DNA from: Steinernema hermaphroditum
Lineage: Eukaryota > Nematoda > Chromadorea > Rhabditida > Steinernematidae
DNA: 64,000 bases
Assembly (NCBI GenBank): GCA_030435675.1
Contig: CM059623.1
Span: forward strand, 15,127,592-15,191,591
Direction of reading: 5' to 3'
Part shown: in pieces, positions 25,101 through 35,982 of the stretch
Layout: each line of letters opens with the position of its first letter
How positions within the stretch are numbered: position 1 is the first letter of the stretch
The notes under the pieces: model-generated
The model's input: only the letters and a program-made list of their open reading frames with translations
Told to the model about the DNA's origin: nothing
Database searches by the model: none
Translations under genes and position numbers: made by a program

Positions 25101-28100
25101 AAGACGAATATCGAGTGTTCTATGTGAAATTCACCCGCAAAATCGCCAGAACCACGGCTAACATCTTTTTCTCCGTTCAACATAACACGAGTAGGCAAAA
25201 ACGCTAGTTTAGTTGGCGTCTGGAGACCTTTTGTCCTTCAAAACTTAGAACGTTACCTTACTGAGCATTCTTATATGGGTCCCGAAACGATCTAGAAGAT
25301 CGGTTTTGCAACCTTTTTAAATTACACTACGTTGTAGAGCGTGTAAAATAACCCCTAATTACTATCTTCTGGTGATTTCCTGACTTAACTTGAAAAAACA
25401 AGACGGTTCTTTTAAATTTTGCCTAAAAACGCGTATTTTCTATTGAAAATTCTATGCTCTGGCCTGTCCACGTCCCGTATCCACATGTATCGCTGCTTTG
25501 ATGCCACAAAACACTAAAATGGGTTTTCGAATACGCTGATCAACATGATAATATTCAAAAAATGCTAGAATCCCTTTATTTCCGGACATTTAGGAACCCT
25601 AACAAGAAGTCTGGCCAACATAGGGATCTAAGTTTGAAGGGAAAAAGGTCTTCAGACAGAAATTAAACCAACGTTTTTGTTTCCCAGTACTATTTTTAAT
25701 GGAGGCAAAGATCACTGCCGTGAATTTGGCTATTTTGCGGGTGAGTTTCACATGAAAACGCTCCATGTTCGTTTTAATCCGGTGCTGTTGCAAGTGTAAG
25801 GGTTCGGAAATCTTAAACCAGCTGGAGATAGTCTAAATCACACTTAAATCGGCTAAATGTCACTTGTTGACGTCAATATAGCTGTTCTTACCATTTTCCG
25901 TTTCATAAAACTGGAATTATAGCTGTATTTAAGAGGTGTCCCTATTTATATTTCCGCGACGAAATGAGTGCCGTTTGGTCCCGCACCGAAATTGTTGCCT
26001 GATCAGGGAAATTACTTAACTTCCATATATGACAAGAATCAGTAGGAAATTCTACGTCGGATAGTGAAAGTTGTTTTGAATCAGTTATCGTAAAATACAC
26101 CTTAAACAGGAAAGATTATTTTCTCCACAGGTGTCCCTATTTATATTTCCGCCACTGTACATACAAGTAGCCGATAGATACCGAGAGTAAAAAAGTGGCT
26201 CAGTAAAGGATCTTTGGAGACAAGGTTCAGAGACAAAAAAGGGTCTTTAGAGGGGAAAAGGGTGCATTACTTTATGAAAGCAAAATGAAAAAATTTCTGT
26301 CATCCGCAGGATTCGAACCTGCGCCCTCCGAAGAGGACTGCGACCTGAACGCAGCGCCTTAGACCACTCGGCCAGAATGACATATTGCTACAGTCTGCTA
26401 CGCATGTATGTAGTCCCAAAGATGTTCCTGTTGGCGTTCGATCTTGGCGCTATCGGGTTTCGGCGATCCTGTTCTGATCTCCATTAGAGTTCAGTTATCG
26501 TAGGGACGTTCATTTCTGCTCTATGAAGACATGAATTGCCCGTTTGAGTCATCTCAGTTGGTAGATTCGTTAAGGCGAACTTGATCAGATGCCTTTTGTG
26601 ATGCCATAATGAGAAGCGGTTCAGGACTCCACTTAAGACTTGATTTATATCCATTTGCATTGCAGCTCCACTTTAAATGCATCGACGAATGGCCAAAAGA
26701 GTGCGATCTCGGCTCGCTCGCCCACCACATTCTCCCACCGGTACATATCCTTCCGGCCTTCTTGGAGCGTAAACAAGCCAGCACTCAGAGCTCGACAAAT
26801 CTCCTTCAGGTCGGCACCTGGATCCACTGTCTTCCCCTCAATTCCACTCATTTAGGCCACGAGTCCAGCTGGAAATAAACGTCCCCTTCTCGTACTTATC
26901 AATCCGAAGAGTGGAGGCAAGCAGGGCGAGCGGATCTACCGGAAATTCCAGTACCTTCTCAACCCTCGCCAGGTGTACGACTTGTGCAAGGATGGCCCCG
27001 AGCCTGGGTACTCATTACCTCTGTTTTTAAGAGTACAGAGAGATTTTAGGCTTCGTCTATTCTCAACAATCAAAAATGCCAATGTGCTCGTGTGTGGGGG
27101 CGATGGTACAGTCGGCTGGGTTTTGGACGCTATGGGTAGAAGATAGAACGAGTCTATGAGACAAAAACTTTGCTTTTTAGACAAGATGAACTACGGTGAT
27201 AATAGACCTCCAGTGGCCGTGCTACCTCTAGGAACAGGCAATGACCTCGCGCGCTGTTTGAAGTGGGGTGGCGGCTATGAAAACGAGCCACTTCACAAGA
27301 TTCTTAACATGATCGAGAAGGCCACCCATGTGAGATACGGTAGTCTTCGATGATATCTGTACATATCGATTAGATCGATATGGATCGCTGGCAGATAACC
27401 ATTGAACAAACGAAGAAATGTGACAAAGGCGATCCTCAACCCTACAACATCATCAACAACTACTTCTCCATCGGAGTGGTGAGTCGGAGTACCCTGCAAT
27501 CCGCAGAAAATCCCTTCAGGACGCTTCGATCGCTCATCGCTTCCACGTCATGCGCGAAAAGTACCCTGAAAAGTTCAATTCGCGCATGCGCAACAAGCTG
27601 TGGTATTTCGAGTTGGGCACTACGGAGGCCCTCTCTACAACTTGTAAGAACCTCCACGAGCAGATCGACATTCTCTGCGACGGCGAGACGATCGACCTGG
27701 GCGGGGGGCCAACGTTGGAGGGCATCGCGCTCCTCAACATCGCCTCCATCTACGGCGGTAGCAATCTTTGGGGTACTTCGAAACGCGGTACACACTCGTG
27801 GCACATTCCAATCCTCTTTCCTCACGTCAACAACAACGCTGTTCAGCTTCAGCATCGTGTACAGGTGAGGGGCTGGGCGAATCGATTAAGGAAGGACGGA
27901 ATTTTGCAGGACATTGGCGATAAGCTGATCGAGGTGGTCGGACTGGAGTCGGCCATGCAGATGGGTCAGATCAAGGCTGGAGTTCGTGCGGCTGCGAGAC
28001 GTCTTTCGCAGTGTTCTACGATCGTCATACAGTAAGATCCGCTGATCCACATGGCCTTAAACCCGTTCTTTTCAGAACCCACAAACCGTTCCCGATGCAG

Positions 28101-28238
28101 ATCGACGGGGAGCCGTGGATGCAACCCCCCTGCATCATCCAGATCATCCACAAGAACCAAGTGCCCATGCTGATCGGCACCCGAAAACGCCACACATGGA
28201 ACATCCTCCGCCGTCAGACGACCGACGACGGAATCTGA
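13200..28238 (+). CDS. dgk-3: Type I (EF-hand) diacylglycerol kinase
   Basis: Fifteen exons join in frame to 755 residues: 13200-13248, 22518-22715, 23773-23946, 23990-24114, 24187-24306, 24352-24472, 24514-24710, 26666-26809, 26856-27007, 27032-27135, 27181-27329, 27374-27478, 27520-27864, 27910-28031, 28076-28238. The enzyme phosphorylates diacylglycerol to phosphatidic acid, ending DAG signalling. Domains in order: recoverin-homology start ([15 protein letters not shown]); EF-hands [12 protein letters not shown] near residue 147 and [13 protein letters not shown] near 192, both with calcium ligands; two C1 zinc fingers at about 230-350; catalytic domain from about 385 with [25 protein letters not shown] near 449-453 and [19 protein letters not shown]; accessory domain with [10 protein letters not shown]. 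This architecture equals vertebrate DGK alpha/beta/gamma and worm DGK-3. The first intron is 9.3 kb; intron 7 carries a transposon and an antisense tRNA. Confidence 0.95.
18485..18556 (-). other. tRNA-like fragment or tRNA pseudogene
   Basis: On the minus strand there is an A-box-like TGGCTCATTGCGAACGC followed by a perfect B-box GGGTTCGATTCCC. The acceptor ends do not pair over seven bases, so it is unlikely to be a functional tRNA. Confidence 0.4.
19769..20199. mobile_element. Palindromic MITE, PIF/Harbinger-like (431 bp)
   Basis: The left end AGGGCCATTTATAGTCTGCG is matched in inverse by the right end, and the arms pair through most of the element to a centre near 19985, where two GCTTAGCTNCGCGACA-type segments oppose each other. 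It is flanked by a direct TTA on both sides, the target duplication typical of PIF/Harbinger elements. It has no coding capacity. It sits in the first intron of the diacylglycerol kinase. Confidence 0.8.
23147..23180 (+). repeat. Dispersed repeat motif (copy in kinase intron 2)
   Basis: GTGACCGCCTCAGATCGAGC followed by TGAAAAGTGG recurs in diverged form near 56536, 59024 and, inverted, near 59400. Neighbouring sequence is also partly shared, so this is part of a longer diverged repeat family. Confidence 0.45.
24718..26158. mobile_element. Non-autonomous Tc1-like element with long IR/DR ends (1441 bp)
   Basis: Begins CAGTGGCGGAAATATAAATA and ends with its inverse, flanked by TA on both sides, as expected for the Tc1/mariner class. 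The first and last roughly 330 bases are inverted copies differing at only about a dozen sites, and pairing continues with more divergence to about 500 bases. Each arm repeats the GCGGAAATATAAATA..GGACACCT motif about 200 bases inward, giving the IR/DR layout of paired transposase sites. No transposase is visible in the short centre. It lies in intron 7 of the diacylglycerol kinase between the halves of the second C1 domain; splicing around it keeps frame. Confidence 0.85.
26298..26381 (-). tRNA. tRNA-Leu (CAG)
   Basis: The minus strand reads GTCATTCTGGCCGAGTGGTC onward, with an acceptor stem GTCATTC pairing GGATGAC, anticodon loop TTCAGGT (CAG), the long variable arm typical of Leu, B-box GGTTCGAATCC and a TTTTTT terminator just after. 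It is identical to the copy at 36279. It lies inside intron 7 of the diacylglycerol kinase, antisense to it. Confidence 0.95.
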
Positions 28239-28497
28239 TCGTTTTCACGACTATATGCTCCTATCCCCAGTCTTCTCTTTCTCTCTCCGATCACGAACAT
28301 ATTAGCTCTATTTATTACACCATGATGATAAAGATCTGTCGGATATTTACAAACAGGCCCAACCGCGCGTCCTTACAAAGGACAAACCGTATAAATACTG
28401 AATAAATAATAAATAAGTGGAGGTATAACGTATAGTTACAAGAGTAACTGCTTGCTGAAAGATGAATGTCGATTAGGGTCTCGATTACGGTAGCTAC
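28239..28497. other. Convergent 3' intergenic region
   Basis: The kinase (+) and the SWEET gene (-) end 259 bases apart. AATAAATAATAAATAA near 28400 supplies poly(A) signal sequence on the plus strand. Confidence 0.6.
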
Positions 28498-29863
28498 CTA
28501 CTCAGTAGCTCGTTTTGTTGCGGGGTAGATGACGAAGAAGGAGAGCTGAACCATGGACATGGCCACGCCGATTCCGTTGGGAATTTTGATGTAGACGTCG
28601 TCTACTAGTACGCCGTACAGAAGCCATTGGCTGGAGACGACCATGTTGCCGACGCAGAGCGGGAACGGAAGACTTTCGGACGACTTGTTTCGTATCACAC
28701 CGCCCTGAAAGAGTAGACATCAGATTTAGTGACTTCCCCAGCAGACAGACTCAAATGCAATGATAGACTAAGCTACAGGATAGACAGTTGTCATTCCAGA
28801 CCAGCCATGTCTCCGTCTCATCAGCTGTTTTTCATGCGAGACTCTTTTTGAGACAGTGCCAGCCATGCTGCTGTATGAACTGTCTGTATCTGTACTGGTC
28901 TGTCTATCACGCAATAGACTTGATCTGCTAGACAACAGACATACAGCACAAACAGACAAGCAAAAAGGTAGTTCTGTCTGTGACAGCAGACATGCATAGA
29001 GAGGCGGTTCTGTTGAACTGGACATACCAAAGCGAGCAGAGGAGCTCCCAGGGAGGCGATGTTCATGAGCATGCAGACGAATCCAAGATGATCTATACGG
29101 TCGTTCAGTTCGTAGCGATCACTTGTGGTGTATCCGTACATCACGAGAAAGAGGACCAGCTCGAAGAGCAGGATTCTGTTCAGTCGACGCTGAAAAGAAG
29201 AGTATCAGTAGCTGAATAGTAAAGAAAGAAAAACGCTATTCGCGCTTTCGAATCAAGCCTCAAACGATAAAAAAACCACCTCACCTTCGTAGTTCGATTG
29301 TGAGTTGGGATAACGCGACTAGGGACCCCTCCTAACTTCTAAAATAACAAGCTACTTGTAGTGGTTATCGTCTAATGCAATTTTGATTATATTGACTACA
29401 GTCAAACAGTAATCAATCCGATACTTCGCAGAACGCACAAATAAATCAAATTTCCTTAGTCAAGAAAACATTTGTAGCGAGCTGTGAAAAGAGAACTCCA
29501 TTGGCTTCGTTGCGAGCACGACTATCCCTACGAAAAACATGATGATACTTCTGAAACCAAATACAGAGCAAAAACCCTCACCCGATTCCTGGTCATCCGA
29601 TAGTAGTAGAAAAGATACGCCGCCTCGATGACAACTCCTATGAAGTTGATGCTGATGATTGTGCGGTCGGCCTTGAGCACGCCATACTGCGTCCAGAAGC
29701 AGCAGCTGATGAACGTGAGTAGAAACGGCGCCGCGTCGGTGCCTTCGGTGCCGCCTTTCCGACGAATCCGCTGACAGATCTCGACGCCGCACAAGAAGAG
29801 GGCGATCGTCGAGAGGATCGCCGAGAAGGAGAGCGCGTCGACCAGCGCTACATCCTCGAACAT
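28498..29863 (-). CDS. SWEET (MtN3/saliva) sugar transporter
   Basis: Three coding exons, 29863-29582, 29189-29028 and 28704-28498, join in phase 0 to 216 residues, the usual SWEET length. The protein should form seven membrane helices (two three-helix bundles plus a linker) and move sugars down their gradient through the plasma or internal membranes. Motifs: an N-terminal hydrophobic helix LSFSAILSTIALFLCGVEIC, the bundle-1 segment PFLLTFISCCFWTQYGVLK, INFIGVVIEAAYLFYYY, then GFVCMLMNIASLGAPLLAL, and the bundle-2 signature LPFPLCVGNMVVSSQWLLYG with PNGIG. The start at 29863 follows a TTTCAG acceptor by three bases, so a noncoding first exon or spliced leader is likely. The intron 28705-29027 is rich in CAGACAGA-type repeats. 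Confidence 0.93.
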
Positions 29864-30419
29864 CGCCTGAAAGTGAAGAGAAACCGTTAATCCGTCGCGG
29901 AGGGTCGAGTTAACATAAACAACTCGACACATCGATGAGTCGATCGATACGAACACGTCGAAAAAGTGGCTAACCAACACGAATGGACTAATGGAACTGC
30001 ATATATTACTGCCACGTTGGCAGTAGAGGAGTTTCATGGGTAATCGAGGCGCCGACTTTTGAGATTTGACAGATTCACATTTTCCAACTGAACCACACGA
30101 ACGTGCGAAATGTCTCATGTGTCCCATTCGGGCTCCACCTATGCGCGAAATTCGGATGTGATACAATTCGTTGCTATCTGGTTTTGCTCTTTCTGTGCTT
30201 TTTGTCTTTCTAATGTTGTTTTAGAAACTTGGAGACTAATAGCAGTAAGCAGAATCTTGTACTTTCCCTGAAACCTAGCAATAACGCTCAACAACTACGA
30301 TGTCCTGGATTGTATCACACTGAAAATTGACTTTTTGCGGGAAATGGGAGTTGTTCGAGTTCCGGTTTTGCAACGTTCAGAGATTGACCTTTCGAACGCG
30401 CTCCTTTTTATAAAGCTGA
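29864..30419. other. Upstream region of the SWEET gene
   Basis: No separate gene. The acceptor immediately before the SWEET start codon implies an upstream noncoding exon or trans-splicing; the promoter should lie here. Confidence 0.4.
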
Positions 30420-31287
30420 CGTGAATCAGTAGTTCTGCCTTGCAATGTGTCGAGCTAGTACGTGATAGGTGCGGATAAATTGTGTATTTGTAGACAGACA
30501 GCCTGCACAGACAGTGAATGCCGTAGTTGTCTGTATCAAGCGTCTATTTTTGTTCTTCTGTAGACGGCTGCAACGTGCAGACTGGTTCTCAAAGGTCATT
30601 TCTCCGTCTGAATCAGTCATTTCAGCTTTCGCGCTTGAGGCGGTCGGTCGATTGCTTGTAGCCACAGAAGATCTAACGCGACAGGAGCGTACTTTTTTTG
30701 CTGGGAATCGTGTACTTTTCGCTCTATCTTCTGATGCGCGAAGTGATTTCATGACTGGCAAAACATTACTCTACTGTCATTTTGTCGTATTTATCAGGTA
30801 TTTAAATGGCGTTCGCAGAACAATGGAAAAGGAGATTCACGTAAAAACTCCAGCGAAGAAAGAAAGCTCCCATTTCCTACTCTGGCGTGAATCAGTGGTT
30901 CCGTCGTGCAATGTGCGAGCTAGTACGTGATAGAGGCAGACAGACTGTCTATTTTGACACAGACAGCCTGTACAGACAGTAAATGCCGTAGCTGTCTGCA
31001 TGGAGCGTCTATTTTTGCTTTTCTGTAGACGAGCTGCAGCGTGCAGACTGGTTCTCAAAAGCGTGTCTATCTCAATCAAGCATTTCTGCTTTCGCGCTTC
31101 AGATTATCGGTCGGCTGTCGATCAGTGCTTGTAACCGCTACGGCTCTAGCCCCAGGGGAGCGTTTTTTTTGCCCGTTAGGACCGTTTTGCACATTGTCTA
31201 ATATCCCGTGTGCGCTTTTCTGAATGATTTATGTCCGTGTGCAAGTAGAATATTGCTTTACCAACGTATGATGCTTTCAGGTATTAA
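30420..31287 (+). repeat. Tandem duplication of the sld-2 upstream region and first-exon start
   Basis: The segment 30420-30850 and the segment 30886-31330 are diverged direct copies of about 465 bases. Each runs from CGTGAATCAGT through AGACAGACAGCCTG, GTGCAGACTGGTTCTCAAA and a TTTTTTGC tract to a CAGGTATT..ATGGC start. The first copy's start codon (30808) gives MAFAEQWKRRFT and then a stop, whereas the second opens the real gene. Confidence 0.8.
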
Positions 31288-32425
31288 ATGGCATCCGCAG
31301 AACAATGGAAGAAGGCGTACAAGGAAATCCACGGAAAAACCCCGACGAAGAAGGATATACGGAGCGTGGCGCCCGCATCTGTCAAGCGGAACATCTTTGG
31401 GACGGAAAATCCTCCATCCACTCCAGAAAAAGGGTCCAAATCTGTACGTTGATGAATTGAGAATGTTTCCAGTGATGTTTTCGAATTTAGGATTCGAGCA
31501 AGCCGGTTAGCCTATCTCTGAAACGCCCGGAAGGCTCTTCGTTTATGACAGGATCGCTGACTCGTATAAAGAAGCGCAAATTGGTGGTGCCAGAAGAAGA
31601 GCTGCGACGATCGCCACGCAAGCACATGAAACTGTCAGACACAAAACAAACCCCGTTTTCCGAGCTTCCGAAACTGACATCGCCTCGAAAGAACGTGAAA
31701 TTCGCTGAGGAACCTGTGGTACTGCGAAGATCGCCACGGAAAGCAATGAAACCGGTGCAACCTACAGAAACGAAGCCAGAGGCGGCGACATCCAGTGTGA
31801 AGATGGCAACGCCTAAGAAAGTCACTGAACTGCGATCGCCATTCAAAGTTTTCTCCCCACACCGTCTTCAGAATGCAACCATTGCGTCAATATCGCCGCT
31901 GAAACGATTCAACGCTCGAAACGCGAATCGGTCGTTATTCGCGTCGCCCGAAAAGCCGAATCAAACGGTGACACTTACAAATGTGTCCTTTTTTATTGGT
32001 AAGTGTACAGTTTGAGGAGTTGTGGGGCTTAGACAACCTGTTGGTTGATGGTTATAGTGGGCAGTTTCTGCAAACAACGACATAGTCCTGAGAGTTCAAC
32101 TTACTTCCCATTTCTTTCCACAGCTATAATTGATTTTGCAGAACAAGAAGACAAAGAAAATTCCGAAGTGGAAGAAGAAGTTGCTGAAGACATGTTCGTC
32201 GACGAGACCCAAGTGATCGAAGAGGAAAATCCCGGATTGATTGAGAAGGAAGAGGAGCGCCTCTCCAAACGACGGCCCGTAGGCGATGGTACCGCGAAGC
32301 CCCGAGCGAAGAAGGACAACTTTGTTCGGCTGAACATGCGCAAGAAGACGTTCGTCAGAGGGCAGATGTCGGCGTCGGCCAAGAGAAAGAAGCTCTTCCG
32401 CCATAAAAGGAATCGATTGGCTTAA
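31288..32425 (+). CDS. sld-2: SLD2/RecQL4 N-terminus-like DNA replication initiation factor
   Basis: Exons 31288-31443, 31491-31998 and 32142-32425 join to 315 residues; a second in-frame acceptor at 32124 would add six. The N-terminus EQWKKAYKEIHGKTPTKKDI resembles the Sld2/RecQL4 start (aromatic-rich helix then a GRxPxxxD-type segment). The C-terminus NFVRLNMRKKTFVRGQMSAS followed by a basic tail matches the conserved RecQL4/Sld2 motif (NYVRLN..YVRG). There is no helicase domain, as in yeast and worm Sld2. Between them lie about ten S/T-P-x-K/R sites (for example RSPRK twice, TSPRK, SPLK, SPEK), the pattern expected of a CDK-regulated factor that binds TopBP1/MUS-101 to load CMG at origins. 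An acidic stretch follows at about residues 225-260. Family assignment is by motif recall. Confidence 0.82.
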
Positions 32426-32847
32426 CCTGATAGGTGTGTCTTGTATTTATTTTGTTCAGTGAATCGGTTCGTGGTTGTACGGTTGTGGTGTGTAGTCAGA
32501 TGATCATCTAGCTAAGGATTAAGGATCGAGAAGCCCCCGAAGTCGTCCGCCAACTATGACTACCAACGACCACCCAAAACGTCGCCCACTTCGAAACCTC
32601 CGCAGACGTCTTCTTCGCGCCCTCCACGAACGGCAACTCGAGTGGCAACCACGATGTCCTCGGAGTGATCGATGAGTCGAGGGTGATCAGGCCAAGTGAC
32701 GAGAGGAGGAACTAGATGAGGCACCCTGTTAGACGCGTAGCAAAGGAGTAACATTTCAGAAGGGATACACTAAAACAAAATATTTATGGTTTGTGTACAA
32801 ATGTTACAAAGTGAAAACCCAACACGCAGAACAACAGACCCACAACT
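32426..32847. other. Convergent region between sld-2 and the dynamin gene
   Basis: Contains a proline/serine/threonine-coding plus-strand frame around 32535-32680 without a start or splice support, probably 3' UTR. I see no gene. Confidence 0.4.
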
Positions 32848-35501
32848 TCAGCATTCCGAGCGGATGTTTTCGACCTCCTCGAAGACTTTCATGATATCCT
32901 TGCAAAGCTCCATCTGCTCCATAATCGCCTGGCGCTTTGTCGCTACAGAAGGGTCCTCTTCGTACAACTTCTCTCCTTCTGCTAGCAGCTCCGACGGCAA
33001 CTCAGTAGTGAAGAACTCGATCTGCTTGTCGATAATCATAGCGACGACGATCTTCGGGACGATGGAACGCAAAGTTTTCACAACAATCTCCATGTACTCG
33101 CGGACCATCTGGCGGACGAGCTCCACTTGAGAGACCACATAGTTGTCGGACATCACATACTCTCTAATAACCGTACCATCGTCCTAAACCAATGAACAGT
33201 ATTATAACTTTAGCTCGTATCGAGAAACCTCGTCCTTGGGTTCTCCTCTTCGGAAGTAAAATCCAGCGCTGATAAAGGCGTCGAACCATTTGCAACTGTC
33301 GGCTTCCGTCAAATTGAGTTTGATTGTATCGGACTCATCGACAATTTGCCTAAACATATGTCCGTCAAGAATATGCGGCTGTGGGTCCTTACCGTCCTTC
33401 GGGAATGAACTCCAACCTTGTATGTCCTCCTCTTCTGATGGTTCGCAGGAGTGCGTTGGAAAGTTGTCCGTTGAAATCGTCACCGTCAGTCATTTGATAT
33501 TCGGTCCGTGTGATGATTACGTGCCTATCATCATAGTCACCATCCATTTCAAAGGAAACATGATCTTGATCGAGGAGCACATCGTCCTTGTTGAACTTCC
33601 TGAAACGGATTTACATTCGAATAGCCAGCCAATGAGCGCACTTGACTCACGGTCCATGCAAGTTCTTATGTTTTGTCTCCATGTACGACTTTTCGAGGTG
33701 AACAAGTAGATCGATCTGCGACTTTGCCTTCTTCGTATTTTCTTTAAGAAAATCAAGCGATCGCTGGTAGGCGAAACGCTCCATCGCCGGAAACTGTGAC
33801 ATCTAAATAAGAGGCAGCTTAAACGCACCATGACCAAGTCAGGCACTAACGATTTCGAAGAGCTTCCTGATCGGCTTCTTCAGCTCATCGAGGACCTTCT
33901 CGACCACGTCATGACAAGGAGCCACAAGGCGCTCCACTTGCCACTGGACGACGGTTTCAAAAGCTTTCGCTGGAGTGAAGAAGCCCACCCTGAACAAGGT
34001 AATAAACGCTTAGTGTCATTCACGATGCAATAACCGAAGACCGTTTGTGTTTTCAATGGCTCTAATGATCGTTCGACGGAAGTCGAGTTCGTTTACCGCA
34101 GAATTGCGTTCCGTATCGTTTTGAAAGTCTTTATCGAACAGGTTCTTGATGATATGTCCGATGCACATCTTCTTCATTTCGACGGTTCCCAGGCGCGAGG
34201 ACACGTCACCCATTGTCTTCTCGAACTCTTCCTTGACTTTAGCTGACATTGACAAAATCAACTTGTTGAAGCTGACAACGTTTTCGGGCTTCTCGTGGTA
34301 GCGCTTTAACTCGCCATCCAAGCTGAGAAGCGACTCCTGGATATTGGTACGGAGTCCTGGCAGCACAGTCTTGATGTGGTGCGTAAGCTGTTCGTTGAGG
34401 TACTTCTGCAGGAAGGGTGTTCCGTGACGATTGGCCATATGCCTGTAGGCGTGGTGCTTCTCGAAAAAGTTGCGTTCCGACTTCAGCGCCTCACCGAGAC
34501 TTTTTTGTCGGTCAATGTCCTTCTGCGACCGATTCACAACACCGAATCGGTGTTGTGAATCGGTGTTGACCCTGCTTCTCTTAGGCTACATCGGTGTTAC
34601 CGATGTAGCCTAAGAGAAGCAGGGTCAAGAGGTATCCAAGCCAGCTATGAAATTACCGCGCATTAAAGGAAACGTTATGTTCTCAAGAATATCCCGCGCA
34701 TCGGTTCCTTCGTCCATAAGATCCAGCTTGGACAAAACGCCAATAGTGCGACGACCGTCAGGATTAACGCTGCGAGCCAACTTGATAGCATCTGAAGTTG
34801 CGATGTCCGTATTAGCTGGAGTGACTGCCAGGATAAGAGAATTCTCATTTTTGATGAACGACATGATCATTTCCTCCGTGCGCTGTTCGATGTCCTCGGG
34901 TTGATTGCCCACAGGAATTCTGATCATTCCAGGAAGATCCACCAGAGTCAGGTCGAGCACTACAAAGGCAGAATATTCTCAGCACATCAGATTACCGTTA
35001 CCCGATGGCGAGTAAACCTTCAGGTTGATGGGAACGTCGGAAATGCCTTTGTTTTTCCCGGTCAATCGTTCAGTCTCTTCCTCGATTTCACGGCGAACGT
35101 TATCGAAATCTTCGAAGCGATGTCCCGGCCTGTGAATGAACTCCGCATACTCTTCTAAATGATCAAAATCATCATGATAGACGTGAAGAGCTTTCTGACT
35201 TCTGTACCTTCCTTGCTGCGAACCAATTGCAGAATAAGAGGACGACGAGTGACGATTCCGGAACCACGAGGGAGGAACTCCCTGCCGACGAAGTTCTCCA
35301 AAACCGACGACTTTCCTGCGCTTTGGGAGCCAACGACCACGATCTGCGGAAGATCAAAACTGATCGGCTTACCGGTCCTTGCAAAGAAATCCTACGAAAC
35401 TCGAAAACTGACCGAAAGCGGAAAGTGAACAATTCACTTACTTGAATATCATTGACCAGGCGGATCGCGTGGTGCATCACACTTTCTTCAGAAAGTGACA
35501 T
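32848..35501 (-). CDS. Dynamin-family GTPase, no proline-rich tail, interrupted by hairpins
   Basis: Exons in transcript order: 35501-35442, 35391-35208, 35154-35002, 34959-34657, a damaged exon ending at 34035, then 33989-33851, 33802-33651, 33599-33393, 33349-33229 and 33183-32848. All undamaged joins keep frame. Domains: GTPase with G1 GSQSAGKSS near residue 41, DLPG near 140 and SKLD near 209 (TKLD is usual); middle domain with VNRSQKDI and [20 protein letters not shown]; a degenerate PH domain ending [16 protein letters not shown]; GTPase effector domain ending at ENIRSEC with no proline-rich region. It should act in membrane scission, but loss of the tail implies altered recruitment. 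The exon after 34657 carries two perfect hairpins (34528-34628) that bring a stop into frame, so as sequenced the protein truncates within the GTPase domain. Confidence 0.85.
34527..34628. repeat. Two adjacent perfect hairpins at an intron/exon boundary
   Basis: 34566-34595 and 34599-34628 are 30-base perfect inverted repeats with a 3-base loop. Immediately left, 18-base arms with a 1-base loop span about 34528-34564. Both are folded-back copies of the local dynamin sequence: one copies the intron end plus the first exon bases, the other the next exon bases. Confidence 0.9.
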
Positions 35502-35982
35502 TTGAGCTGATTGTGACTAAAATTAGAGATTCACGTACGGAATGACAATGTCATTGACGGTGCGCACGCAACCAAGATAGAACGAAAGCGAATTACATCG
35601 AAAAGCAGAGAGGTTTGTGACCTCCCTCCGTGCCACAGATCGGCTAGCAGGATCTGACAACTGAAAACAGAACTGAAATGCATGCCCATGGCGATAATTT
35701 AACGAAAGTGAACGGTGCCCAGACATTTGCGCCCAGACACTAACGGCATTTCAGGAAAAACGTGGTGGGACTTTTTTGACGGTGTTCGTCGTAGTTTTGA
35801 CTGCTTTTTTTTCGCGCATTTCAGGTTGAAGCAAGCAAAGCGAGCTCATATATTCTCCATTTTTCTCCATACACTTTGGTTTACAACATGCGACAACACA
35901 GCCAAAAAAGACCGCCACATTCAATGACCGCCAACTTCCTTGCATGAACCTTGCAAGACCTACGTTTGGCTTAGGCTTATAT
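35502..35982. other. Upstream region of the dynamin gene
   Basis: An acceptor-like TTTTAG lies shortly before the dynamin start codon, compatible with trans-splicing. No other gene is recognised up to 35982. Confidence 0.4.

Noticed and set aside
25013..25793. Two related 64-codon frames, one on each strand
   Set aside because: They are the same sequence in the two inverted arms of the Tc1-like element, not genes.
29460..29552. Hydrophobic frame that looked like a SWEET exon (helix IIMFFVGIVVLAT)
   Set aside because: Its phase does not fit the exon before it, whereas joining 29582 directly to 29189 is in phase and gives the expected family sequence; it lies in the intron.
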